The translations under genes were made by a program, and so were the position numbers. Positions 34,526 through 43,191 of a DNA stretch of 64,000 nucleotides are shown piece by piece. The notes under the pieces were generated by a model that did no database searches, was not told the DNA's origin, and saw only the letters and a program-made list of their open reading frames with translations. The stretch covers positions 244,895-308,894 of the forward strand of contig JBCBRM010000003.1 in the NCBI GenBank assembly GCA_039819665.1. The letters are read 5' to 3'. Origin of the DNA: JAWPMV01 sp039819665. GTDB lineage: Bacteria; Bacteroidota; Bacteroidia; J057. Position 1 is the stretch's first letter, and each line of letters starts with the position of its first letter.

Positions 34526-35914
34526 GTGATAAAACGATTCTCTATCCAAATCATTATTCGGGTACTGCTACTATTAGCAAGTTGTTTGGTACTGGCTTAT
34601 TTCTATTCGAGTGGGTACTGGTTTAGTCTGGTCGGATTGATGATTTTGATTGCAATTCAGGTTTATACCCTCAATGATTATGTCAATGATACCAATCATT
34701 CTTTATCTAAATTCTTGGATGCTTTGAAAAGCGAGGACTATTCGGTCTATTTTTCTCCTTCCTCTAAAGGAAGTTCTTTCACCGAACTCTACCGAGATTT
34801 CAATACGATCATTTCTATCTACAAGAAAAACAAGGTGGAAAAGGATGCCCAGCACAAGCATTTTCAGCAAATCCTGGAATACATACGACTGGGAGTAATC
34901 TCGATCAATCAGGAGGATCTGGAGGAAGAACATAGCATACATGAAATTCTCTTTTTCAATACCGCTGCGGGCGAAATTTTAGGCCAACCCAAACATAAAT
35001 ACTGGCACAGACTGGAGCGACAGGTGCCCTGGTTTGGAAAAGAAATCCGTCAATTGAAAGAAGGAGGAAAGAAATTGCTGGATTTGGAAATGGGGGGTGA
35101 AAGGAAGCAACTTTCCCTCAATGTGATCAAAGTTCGCTTTATGGATAAGGCCAATTTGATCATCAGCTTTCAAGACATCAATTCAGAAATCGAGCAAAAA
35201 GAGATCGAAGCCTGGCATAATGTGATACGTGTTTTGGCGCATGAGATGATGAACTCCTTTACTCCAGTAAGCTCATTAGCTTCTACCATCAAATCCATGA
35301 CCGAAAATGGGAACGGCACACTAATCGGGATGGACCATATCAATGAAGAGGCCATTAAAGATATCAATCGGGCAGCAAGCACCATCAACAAGCGCTCTGA
35401 AGGCCTGATGGAGTTTGTCAATGATTATCGAACCATTTCTCAGGTTCCCGTTCCTCGTATAGAAGCAGTCAATGTTAAGGAATTTCTGGAGGGTATATAT
35501 TTCCTGATGAAGCCTAGCCTTAATGAACATTCGATCAGCCTGATTCCTGCTAAGGTTCCTCCAAAGGCAACTTTGTACTTAGATGAAAAAATGATTGAGC
35601 AGGTCTTAATCAACTTGATTGGGAATAGTATACATGCACTTTCACATAAGGCAGACCGCTGGATCAAGTTCGGTTATGAATTGAAACCGGGGCAGAGTAT
35701 CCTCACGATAGAAGACAATGGGAAAGGTATACCTGATGAGATTTTGAAGCAAGTGTTTATTCCATTTTTTACTACTCGAAAAGATGGATCAGGTATTGGC
35801 CTGAGTTTATCCAAAACCATCATGCGCCAACATAAGGGGCATTTGCTGATCAATTCTGAGGAAGGCCAATACACCCAAATCTCACTAGTCTTTAACAATC
35901 CGGATTTTGTCTAA
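34526..35914 (+). CDS. Sensor histidine kinase (NtrB/NtrY type)
   Basis: A 462-residue membrane kinase, partner of the preceding regulator. Two N-terminal helices (IIIRVLLLLASCLVLAYFY and WFSLVGLMILIAIQVY) are separated by only a few residues, so there is almost no periplasmic sensor domain. A PAS-like region (about 105-215) follows, then the dimerisation/phospho-acceptor box VLAHEMMNSFTP with His239. The catalytic domain carries LINLIGNSIHAL (N box), IEDNGKGIP (G1) and FFTTRKDGSGIGLSL (F/G2). I start at GTG 34526, 10 bp after the regulator stop. A GTG at 34475 would overlap the regulator by 41 bp and add 17 residues. With so little outside the membrane it probably senses the bilayer or the ABC complex (inference). 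Its 3' end overlaps the convergent LytTR gene by 30 bp. Confidence 0.92.
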   Translation: MIKRFSIQIIIRVLLLLASCLVLAYFYSSGYWFSLVGLMILIAIQVYTLNDYVNDTNHSLSKFLDALKSEDYSVYFSPSSKGSSFTELYRDFNTIISIYKKNKVEKDAQHKHFQQILEYIRLGVISINQEDLEEEHSIHEILFFNTAAGEILGQPKHKYWHRLERQVPWFGKEIRQLKEGGKKLLDLEMGGERKQLSLNVIKVRFMDKANLIISFQDINSEIEQKEIEAWHNVIRVLAHEMMNSFTPVSSLASTIKSMTENGNGTLIGMDHINEEAIKDINRAASTINKRSEGLMEFVNDYRTISQVPVPRIEAVNVKEFLEGIYFLMKPSLNEHSISLIPAKVPPKATLYLDEKMIEQVLINLIGNSIHALSHKADRWIKFGYELKPGQSILTIEDNGKGIPDEILKQVFIPFFTTRKDGSGIGLSLSKTIMRQHKGHLLINSEEGQYTQISLVFNNPDFV

Positions 35915-36658
35915 TTGATCACCCACTATCCATTTCAAAAAATCGCTCCGCCTATGCTTGGAAACCGGGATAGAGCTGCCATCATTCATCAATAGGTATC
36001 CCCCATCTCCTTTGATAAATCTTTGTAAATACTGTCGATTGATCAGGTGGGATTGATGCGGGCGGTAAAAACTATGTTCATGCAGGAGGCCTTCATAGAC
36101 TTTGATGTGTTTGCTGACTAGAATTTGCCTGCCATCTTGAATAAAAAAGAGGGTATAAGCTCCTTCTGCTTTGCATCTGACAATCTCAGAAATGCGGATG
36201 AATTCAAGGCTTTCGGCTGTAGGGAGGGTGATGAGGGGATCATCGTTGGTCTCCTGCTGATTTTGAACCAGATGCTTCAATTGGGGATTTTCTCCTTTTT
36301 GGGCGAGCTGTTTTTCCGCTTTTTCCACTGCAATTTTTAGTTCATCTACATCTATCGGTTTGAGGAGGTAGTCCAGCGCATTGAATTTGATGGCTTTGAT
36401 GGCATACTGGGAAAAGGCTGTGATGAAAATGACTTGAAAATTGAGTTCTTCCAACTGCTTGAGGATTTCAAAACCCGTTCCTCCGCTTAGCTGGACATCC
36501 AGAAAAACAAGCTCTGGTTGCACTTCCCGAATCAACTTACTCCCATTTTCCACATCCATAGCTGTGCCACAGATTTTTACCTGCGGACAGTACCTTTCTA
36601 ATAAAGAACTTAGGCTTTTTATACCGAGTATTTCATCTTCAATGATGATCGCTTTCAT
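35885..36658 (-). CDS. LytTR-family response regulator
   Basis: A 257-residue regulator with a receiver domain (MKAIIIEDEILGIKSLSSLL; phospho-acceptor Asp54 in VFLDVQLSGG; KPID switch lysine) and a C-terminal LytTR DNA-binding domain (about 150-250: LEFIRISEIVRCKAEGAYTL, FYRPHQSHLINRQYLQRFIK). It begins 1 bp after the stop of the large sensor kinase and is the last gene of a four-gene operon. LytTR regulators usually bind direct repeats upstream of their own operon or of surface and secreted-protein genes. No obvious repeat was found upstream of 42192. The 3' end overlaps the end of the convergent NtrB-type kinase gene by 30 bp. Confidence 0.94.
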   Translation of the reverse strand: MKAIIIEDEILGIKSLSSLLERYCPQVKICGTAMDVENGSKLIREVQPELVFLDVQLSGGTGFEILKQLEELNFQVIFITAFSQYAIKAIKFNALDYLLKPIDVDELKIAVEKAEKQLAQKGENPQLKHLVQNQQETNDDPLITLPTAESLEFIRISEIVRCKAEGAYTLFFIQDGRQILVSKHIKVYEGLLHEHSFYRPHQSHLINRQYLQRFIKGDGGYLLMNDGSSIPVSKHRRSDFLKWIVGDQLDKIRIVKD

Positions 36659-36659
36659 A

Positions 36660-39600
36660 TCAATAATAACTGTAAGGTAGAAGAAGATTTACCTGTGTCC
36701 CCAATGCTGCTCCTTGTGGATCATAGAGATCCTGTATCTCAAATTTGCTTGCCTGCTCCATTTGCTCTGCCGCCAACTTTATCCTTTCTTCAACCAATTT
36801 CGTTCCTTTGGAGGCATCCAGTTTTTTACCTCTGTTTGCTGCAGCCTTTCGTCCAATCCCATTATCCCTAACACTAATCGCAAGCAACTGATCGTCCTGC
36901 TTTTGAATGGAAATGGATAAAAGCGGCTTTCTATCTTTCAGGGGCAAAAGTCCATGATTGATGGCATTTTCGATGATGGGTTGCAAAAGCATGGGGGGAA
37001 GCGAAATGAGTCCTGCTTCTATGCCTTCACCCAATATAATTTCCTGATCCAGCTGTTTGGCAAATCTCATTTCTTCAAGAGAAATGTAGTTCCTGAGTAG
37101 CTGCAATTCCTCCTCCAGAGGAATGAAAGGCTCATGCGAATAGTCCAGTACTTTTCGGATCATTCTACTCAGTTTTGACAAATATTTTAGGGCTGTAGTT
37201 TCGTCTCCTTCGCTGATGAAATGCTGGATGCCGTTCATCGCATTAAAGATGAAATGGGGATTCATTTGTGCCCGGAGCGCAGATCTTTCCAAATCATAAA
37301 TTTTGCTTTGAAGGCTATGTTCCTTTTCCAGTCTTTGCTCACGTTTCCTGAAAATCAACCAAAAAATCAGGGCCGCAAGTGCTGCTAAGGAAAACAGGAA
37401 ATAACTGCTTTCCCAAAAAGGCTTCTGCACTCGGATTCCTACCTCCAAAGGCTCTTTCATCCAGCGTCCATCCGCATTAGCTGCACGAATCTGAAGCTTA
37501 TAGTCGCCACTGCTTAAGCCGCTATAAAAAAGCCTTCTTTCCTTGATGGGAATCCAATTAGTATGATTGGGAAGTAGGCGATATTCATACTGAATGTCCT
37601 GAGGACTACTCAGATGGATACCTGTGAAGGTGATCTCAAAATATTTGTCCTGCCAGTCGATTTCTATTCCTTTTCCCAGGTCTGGAGAATATTCGATGGC
37701 CTTATTGTCCACTTTGACCGAATCCAGGTAGAGATAGGGGAGGTGTAGGTCTTCCTTAATTTCCTCCGGATAAAAGTGTACCACACCCTTTCGTCCGCCA
37801 AAAAAGAGTCGGCCTTCCTCATTCTCAAAAAAAGCTCGTTCGTAGAAATAAGCATTTAGGATGCCCTGGCGTTCATTGTAATGGGTCCATGTACCTTCTG
37901 CAAGCTTATATACACTGATTCCCTGATTGTTGCTTACCCAGACCTCCCGATCTCTATAGACCCTAATGGCATTGGCGCGAATCCCTGCAAGTGCCGCTTC
38001 TTCTTTATAATAAGTCCAGCTTTCAGTTTGTGGGTCAAAAGCTTCGACTCCCGCTCCGGTAGCTAACCAAATATGCCCCCGAGCATCTATATCTAAGTGC
38101 TCAACCCGATTGCTTTGGATGGATTGGATCACATCTGGATTATAGCTAAAGGCTGTGAGGCTATCTGCTTGAGGGCTCCAACGCAAAAGGCCTTTATCCA
38201 GACTCGCCAACCAAAAGGTGCCGGAAGCATCTCTTTCCACATGCTTGATAGAGACATCCTTCAGGAGATTTTTTGGCTTTTGTCCGGGAAGCCAGCTCCA
38301 CAGTCCTTTTCTTCCCCCCAATAGAAACCGGCCTTCCCATTTTTTAGCAAAACTGACTCCTCCTTTTATACCAATAAATTCTTGCAGACTTTCTGTTTCT
38401 GGAGAAAAAAATTGAACTCCATTGGGACCTGCCAGCAGAATTTTATCCTTGTCCCAGGATGCGATTGCATAGACCTGTCCGGTTTTTAGGCCCTGTTCTT
38501 TTTTGAGGTGAACGAACTCATTGCTGTTCTTTTTCCATAAAATGATCCCCTGTCCATATATGGCAGTAATTCGATAATCGGAATCGTCATAGATGGCAGC
38601 AGTTGATTGGTAATTGGAGAGCGGGTGGGTGTATTGAGTAAATCTTTTGTTGGTATAGGAAAGTTTGTGGAGGCCGCCCCCACAAAACCACATATTGCCG
38701 CCATGATCGAGTAGGGGAGAATGGGTGAAATTGCTGAAGTTGCCGGGATTCTGTTCGTAGTCCTTTCCCTCAAAGAATTTCTGGCTTTTATCCCGAAGGT
38801 CATGTCGAAATACGCCGGATCTCCCTGCAAGGACCCAAAGGAGGTGCTCATTTTCAAAGGCCAGGTGCACCCGATTGCTTTCAGAGAAATCTCCAATATG
38901 GGGATAGGCTTCGATGCGCTTTTTTAAGGGATCGTAGAGATAAATGCCCACTTGATCCCTAACGCCAATCCAAACGCGTCCATCTTTAGCATGCGTAATG
39001 CTGCTGATTTTGGCATCTCGAATCAGGCTCATTCCTGTAATTTCCAGGTACTCTTTTCGGTCAATGTCATATACAAAAAGGCCGGATTTTGTTCCGATCC
39101 AGAGCCTTCCCTGAGAATCGCCAAAAAGACAATTGATGTTTTTGTGCTGTAGGCCCGCTTGTTCGATGATATAAGTGGGATTGATTTCCAGCCCTTCTCC
39201 TTTTTTCAACTGAAATAGGCCACTGGAGCCATGTACCCAAATGCCTCCATAACTGTCTTCGGCAATGCGATGAATAAATCGGGAGGATATACCTTCATCA
39301 TTGGTCAGGAAGTCTTCTGAAAATCTTTGGACGTTTGGGGAATTTGGTAAGATACGGCAGAGCCCTTTTTGAGAACTTCCCACCCAGACATATTCTTCTG
39401 AATCGATAAATAGACTTGGGCAAAGATTGGAAGAGATGGATTGGGAGTCAGCGGGATTGTGTTGGAAAGGAAGAAATTGGTAGCCGTCATAGCGATAGAC
39501 GCCATTATAGGTCGCTATCCAGATTCTCCCAAGCTTGTCCTCATCGATATCCTGTACCAAATGATAGGGAAGGCCTTCTCTTTCTCGGAGATTTTCGAAA

Positions 39601-39686
39601 AAAATCTCTCTATCCTGCCCCTGTACATGAAAGGCAGAAATCAGATAGAGCAAGAAAAAGAGCGGGGACTTCCGGGGAAGGCTCAT
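36660..39686 (-). CDS. Sensor histidine kinase with periplasmic beta-propeller (reg_prop, Y_Y_Y, LytS-type kinase)
   Basis: A 1008-residue one-piece sensor. A signal sequence (LFFLLYLISAFHVQGQ) precedes two seven-bladed-type propellers built from reg_prop repeats (for example GRIWIATYNGVYRYDGYQF, GRLWIGTKSGLFVYD, GHIWLATGAGVEAFD) over about 30-650. A Y_Y_Y domain follows (about 670-755, YEYRLLPNHTNWIPIKERRL), then one transmembrane helix (SLAALAALIFWLIF, about 762-785). The LytS/YehU-type kinase has MNPHFIFNAMNGIQHF with phospho-acceptor His811, LLQPIIENAINHGL (N box) and VRDNGIGR. Unlike hybrid SusR-type sensors it has no fused regulator; its partner is the LytTR gene directly downstream. 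Its ATG shares one base with the stop of the preceding gene (TAATG), so the two are translationally coupled. Confidence 0.94.
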   Translation of the reverse strand: MSLPRKSPLFFLLYLISAFHVQGQDREIFFENLREREGLPYHLVQDIDEDKLGRIWIATYNGVYRYDGYQFLPFQHNPADSQSISSNLCPSLFIDSEEYVWVGSSQKGLCRILPNSPNVQRFSEDFLTNDEGISSRFIHRIAEDSYGGIWVHGSSGLFQLKKGEGLEINPTYIIEQAGLQHKNINCLFGDSQGRLWIGTKSGLFVYDIDRKEYLEITGMSLIRDAKISSITHAKDGRVWIGVRDQVGIYLYDPLKKRIEAYPHIGDFSESNRVHLAFENEHLLWVLAGRSGVFRHDLRDKSQKFFEGKDYEQNPGNFSNFTHSPLLDHGGNMWFCGGGLHKLSYTNKRFTQYTHPLSNYQSTAAIYDDSDYRITAIYGQGIILWKKNSNEFVHLKKEQGLKTGQVYAIASWDKDKILLAGPNGVQFFSPETESLQEFIGIKGGVSFAKKWEGRFLLGGRKGLWSWLPGQKPKNLLKDVSIKHVERDASGTFWLASLDKGLLRWSPQADSLTAFSYNPDVIQSIQSNRVEHLDIDARGHIWLATGAGVEAFDPQTESWTYYKEEAALAGIRANAIRVYRDREVWVSNNQGISVYKLAEGTWTHYNERQGILNAYFYERAFFENEEGRLFFGGRKGVVHFYPEEIKEDLHLPYLYLDSVKVDNKAIEYSPDLGKGIEIDWQDKYFEITFTGIHLSSPQDIQYEYRLLPNHTNWIPIKERRLFYSGLSSGDYKLQIRAANADGRWMKEPLEVGIRVQKPFWESSYFLFSLAALAALIFWLIFRKREQRLEKEHSLQSKIYDLERSALRAQMNPHFIFNAMNGIQHFISEGDETTALKYLSKLSRMIRKVLDYSHEPFIPLEEELQLLRNYISLEEMRFAKQLDQEIILGEGIEAGLISLPPMLLQPIIENAINHGLLPLKDRKPLLSISIQKQDDQLLAISVRDNGIGRKAAANRGKKLDASKGTKLVEERIKLAAEQMEQASKFEIQDLYDPQGAALGTQVNLLLPYSYY

Positions 39687-40429
39687 TACTTTAAAGGTAC
39701 GGAATAATTCTTTTTGTGCCCTTTCTTTATCTGAATCTTGATCTTTTTGTAGGGGGGAGAATCCGGTCTATCCATTTTACCTTTCCAGCCCACACTGATT
39801 TCATAGTTGCCGAAGGGAACCTGGCTAAATTTTCCCAAACCATTATTGTCGGGAATGGCTGTTTTCTGGTAGTCTTCATTTTGGAGGTGGATGACGTACT
39901 GCTGGCAAGGTTTACAGGAAGGGAGCTTTATGTCGAAAGAGGATTTTTGTGGTGGCTTGGGTTTATCAAGCTCAACTTCTCCAATCTGCATGACTTGAGG
40001 CTCTTCTTTTTCTTTTTCATCCAGTAGTGCTGCAGGAAGCAATACTTTATTTCTGTTGAATAGGAGCTTCAGGCTTTGTCGAATGCCTGTCTCGCTCCTC
40101 CTGAGTTTTCCATAGATCTGAAGCTGTTTTCCACTTTCATCTAAAGACATCCGCATCGACCAATTATCTCCATCATCCTCTACACCTGCCGCCAAAGTAA
40201 GCCCATTTTCTGAATTCCAACTTCCCAACGTCCTCTTCCAAAGCTGTTCATCCTTGTAAAAAAGAAGCATGGGCTTTTCATCCGAAATACTTGAAGCCTG
40301 TATGCGAATATGATTAAAGGGTGTTTTAGTGGAAGGCGTGTACCACTTTCCCATATAATCTGCTTGTTTCTGAGCTTGGAGAAATGTAGTTGAGATGAGG
40401 AGCAGGAGCCCCAAAATACTAGCTTTCAT
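39686..40429 (-). CDS. Secreted protein of unknown function, accessory gene of the sensor operon
   Basis: A 247-residue protein with a clear signal peptide (ASILGLLLLISTTFLQAQ). The first half (about 20-115) looks like a lipocalin/DUF2147-type beta-barrel (DYMGKWYTPST, LLFYKDEQLWKRTLGSW, LQIYGKLRRSETG). A Pro/Lys/Glu-rich linker (about 135-165) leads to a C-terminal beta-sandwich resembling carboxypeptidase-regulatory/PEGA domains (FDIKLPSCKPCQQYVIHLQN, NNGLGKFSQVPFGNYEISVG). A CKPC pair in this part could form a disulfide. The stop overlaps the sensor kinase start by one base. A role as ligand-binding or accessory protein of the sensor is inference only; I do not recognise the family with certainty. 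Confidence 0.75.
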   Translation of the reverse strand: MKASILGLLLLISTTFLQAQKQADYMGKWYTPSTKTPFNHIRIQASSISDEKPMLLFYKDEQLWKRTLGSWNSENGLTLAAGVEDDGDNWSMRMSLDESGKQLQIYGKLRRSETGIRQSLKLLFNRNKVLLPAALLDEKEKEEPQVMQIGEVELDKPKPPQKSSFDIKLPSCKPCQQYVIHLQNEDYQKTAIPDNNGLGKFSQVPFGNYEISVGWKGKMDRPDSPPYKKIKIQIKKGHKKNYSVPLK

Positions 40430-40500
40430 ATTGACTGAAATGTGGGGTGAATTAACAGGGGAGAAGGGGTACTTTTTAAAGCACCCCTTTCTGTGTTGTT

Positions 40501-42192
40501 TTATTTTATTTGATAATCTATGATGGCTTCCAATACGACATAGCTACTCTTGCCTTTCTTGAGAAGGATTTTATCCTCCGCAGTAGCTGACCACTTGGTT
40601 TCTCCCTCATCATTTTTCGACTTGAGGCGAGTACTGCTTTTAATCCAATCAAAACCTGCAAGGGGCCGTAGATTCAGAAACTCTCTCTTGGGTTTTTTAT
40701 CTGAGCTAGAGGGATTGTGAATAATGAGCAGGTTTTTGTCAAGCTTTCCTTTGTCGTCAATTCCATAGCCTACGAGGGTTACGAAATGGCCTCCGGTCCG
40801 GATGAGCTCTTTTCCTTCCTTTTTGTATTTCCCCCAAAGCAGGATGTGCATTGATTTGGGATTGATAAGGCCTTTTTTGAAATAATCGAGCCTAATGGAT
40901 TTCTGGAATTTTTTCAGGTCGACATAGGAAAGTCTGTCTTCGATATCATCTGCTCTGCTGGGCTTGCCAATGTGTTGAATATAGGCCTTCTTGAGTTGTG
41001 AACCATTTTCTTTAAGGTAGGTATGGAGGGCCTTGCTCATCTTATAAAGATTCGTCCCGCCATTGAAGGCATTCATGTATTCTTCGCTTCCCAGAACCTT
41101 GACCATCTCGACCTGAGATTTTTTGGGATTCAGTTTAGGATAGCCATTTTTTACCCAGTACATGATTCCGTTTGATACAGATGTAGGGCCACAAAAGGAA
41201 TCACTATTGAATTCCTTTCCGTCTTTTTTCGCGCTCATTCGGCTCATCTTCGAACGGCTGTATTTTTCGATTTTGGGCATGTGCTGCCAGATATCAGGCG
41301 TTTGTTTGCTTTTGCTATCGTAGAATTCTGGCGCGACTATTTTTCCTTTAGGCGAAAAAACTTCGATATCAACCAGGTTGAGGTTCCTACTTTGCTTTAG
41401 GGTATTCCTATGGGCTTTTAAGCTATTCCAGTTTAGGCTTCTCCAGAAGGATTCATCCGGTTTTTTGTTGCTGGAAGGCGTACCAAAAATGGCCATGAAA
41501 TAGGTTTTGTTTCCTTCCTTATAGCTTTCAAAATCCTTCATTCGTAAGCCCTCTTTTTTCATGTTTTTTCTGTTACTGTTGAAGCTTGAAATTTTATCAT
41601 GAGAGCTAAAACGAGTTTTTTTATCAGAGCCCTGGGTATAGACTGCAAGGAATTGGTATTTCCCATCCTTGGTTCTGATAGGATCGAAATCGATAATATA
41701 GGCTTTACGTTTCTTTTTGAAATTCTCTGTGGAGGAAAAGAGTTCTGATCGACTTCTGTACTTCTGAACAAACTGGGCCCGTTCACCCGTCTTGACAAAC
41801 AAGCCTAGATAAATTCTTTTTCCATTTCTATTGAGCATAGATTCAATATCCTGTAAAGAATAGCCTTCCTTACGTCGGTCAGAAACCAGCTTGAGGAAGT
41901 CTTCCCAGGAAGTTCGGCTTTGAAGGCGAGATTGTTTATTGGTTTTGCTCCAGATACCCCAAAAGCGGCCGGATTTACCTTTGCCAACATGTACTCCTTC
42001 GAAGTCGATCATTTGATAGCCTTTTTCACGGAGTTCTTTGTGTTTGTTGATAAAGCTGTCCCAGGAAGCATTGTTCCAGTAGACTTGTGCGGCATTGCTT
42101 TCCTGAAATACACCTGCGAAAGAGTTTTGTGCTTGAGAATTGTGGAAAATGAGCAAGAAAGGGAGAATGAGAAATAGGTAGTTTCTAGTCAT
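40501..42192 (-). CDS. Secreted BTRD1-repeat protein with C39-like cysteine protease domain
   Basis: A 563-residue exported protein (signal: NYLFLILPFLLIFHNSQAQ). Residues about 25-300 contain four units of about 65 residues of the form W..F......LR..GY...DFE.....G...F.GIW, which match what I know of bacterial tandem repeat domain 1 (BTRD1), known from polyglycine hydrolases. The C-terminal half is a papain-like C39-type peptidase: DSFCGPTSVSNG with Cys334, GGHFVTLVGYG with His469, and IIHNPSSSD with Asn493 as the third residue. It is the first gene of the operon that continues with a secreted accessory protein, the propeller sensor and LytTR regulator. The C39 domain is not fused to an ABC transporter, so it is a stand-alone secreted protease or transglutaminase-like enzyme. 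Substrate is unknown. Confidence 0.85.
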   Translation of the reverse strand: MTRNYLFLILPFLLIFHNSQAQNSFAGVFQESNAAQVYWNNASWDSFINKHKELREKGYQMIDFEGVHVGKGKSGRFWGIWSKTNKQSRLQSRTSWEDFLKLVSDRRKEGYSLQDIESMLNRNGKRIYLGLFVKTGERAQFVQKYRSRSELFSSTENFKKKRKAYIIDFDPIRTKDGKYQFLAVYTQGSDKKTRFSSHDKISSFNSNRKNMKKEGLRMKDFESYKEGNKTYFMAIFGTPSSNKKPDESFWRSLNWNSLKAHRNTLKQSRNLNLVDIEVFSPKGKIVAPEFYDSKSKQTPDIWQHMPKIEKYSRSKMSRMSAKKDGKEFNSDSFCGPTSVSNGIMYWVKNGYPKLNPKKSQVEMVKVLGSEEYMNAFNGGTNLYKMSKALHTYLKENGSQLKKAYIQHIGKPSRADDIEDRLSYVDLKKFQKSIRLDYFKKGLINPKSMHILLWGKYKKEGKELIRTGGHFVTLVGYGIDDKGKLDKNLLIIHNPSSSDKKPKREFLNLRPLAGFDWIKSSTRLKSKNDEGETKWSATAEDKILLKKGKSSYVVLEAIIDYQIK

Positions 42193-42357
42193 TGATAATT
42201 GCGTTTTATTATTCGCATAATAAGCTCTCTTAATTAGAGTATTAGGTGAGAATTGATATCTGGGCAGGGGAAATTGATATTTGGTAGAATTAGCTTCCGA
42301 CTTTTCAATTCATGGAAATCGCCTTAACTTGTTTCTGGAAATTGAAAGATGTAAGGG

Positions 42358-43191
42358 ATGAAAAAACTACTGCGCGAACCACTACTACACTTCCTGCTTA
42401 TAGGGGCTTTTCTGTTTTTACTGTATGAATGGCGTAAGACAAATGATACTTCAACACGAGGACAGATTACGGTAACGGATTCAGATATCCGACAACTGAT
42501 TTCGACTTATGAAAATAACTGGAGGAAGAAGCCTGATACCTTGACTTTGCGAGATTTGGTTGCGGAGCATATACGAGGAGAGCTCATGTACCAGGAAGCC
42601 CTGAATCTTGGCCTGGAAAATAACGATGAGATCATAAAAAGGCGTCTCAGACAGAAATACGAATTTCTGGTTAAAGATTTATCCAGTGTAAAGAAACCGG
42701 AAGAGGAGGATTTACAAAGCTTTTATCAAGATCATACAGACAATTACCAGTCGGAACGAAAAATGAGTTTTTCCCATATCTACTTTAGCCCGGATAAAAG
42801 AAAAGAGCCGCTACATGCTGCCCATAAACTATTGAAAGAAATTTCTGATAAAGAGGTGAAGCCAGAAGCCTATGGGGATGACTTTCATTTACAGCAATTT
42901 TATGCTTCTCGTGATTACCGGGAAATCGTTCAGAATTATGGAAAGCAATTTTCAGATACGCTTTTTTCCAAAACAACTAGCGGTTGGCAAAAACCTATGG
43001 TCTCCGGCTATGGAGTTCATTTGGTTCATATCTCTTCTTTCGAAGAACCTGAGCCTTTGCCATTTTCTGAGGTTAGAAGTCTGGTTTTGCAAGATTGGAA
43101 AGCAGATCAGTTAACCGCTTTTAATGAGGAATTGTATCAAAACTTGCTAAGTAATTATGAGGTGGTTCATGAGCATGATTTTTTTCAATGA
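42358..43191 (+). CDS. Membrane-anchored PpiC/parvulin-type peptidyl-prolyl isomerase
   Basis: A 277-residue protein with one N-terminal membrane helix (LLHFLLIGAFLFLLYEW) and a SurA/PrsA-like layout. Residues about 40-115 form the helical chaperone part (LRDLVAEHIRGELMYQEALN). About 125-260 is a parvulin-type domain (MSFSHIYFSPDKRK, SGWQKPMVSGYGVHLVHISS). Parvulin catalytic residues are only partly recognisable, so the chaperone role may dominate. The stop codon overlaps the start of the HupE/UreJ gene (ATGA), so they are translationally coupled. This gene pair is, as far as I recall, common in Bacteroidota and Proteobacteria, which suggests a shared envelope function such as metal-transporter assembly; that is inference. 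Confidence 0.85.
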   Translation: MKKLLREPLLHFLLIGAFLFLLYEWRKTNDTSTRGQITVTDSDIRQLISTYENNWRKKPDTLTLRDLVAEHIRGELMYQEALNLGLENNDEIIKRRLRQKYEFLVKDLSSVKKPEEEDLQSFYQDHTDNYQSERKMSFSHIYFSPDKRKEPLHAAHKLLKEISDKEVKPEAYGDDFHLQQFYASRDYREIVQNYGKQFSDTLFSKTTSGWQKPMVSGYGVHLVHISSFEEPEPLPFSEVRSLVLQDWKADQLTAFNEELYQNLLSNYEVVHEHDFFQ

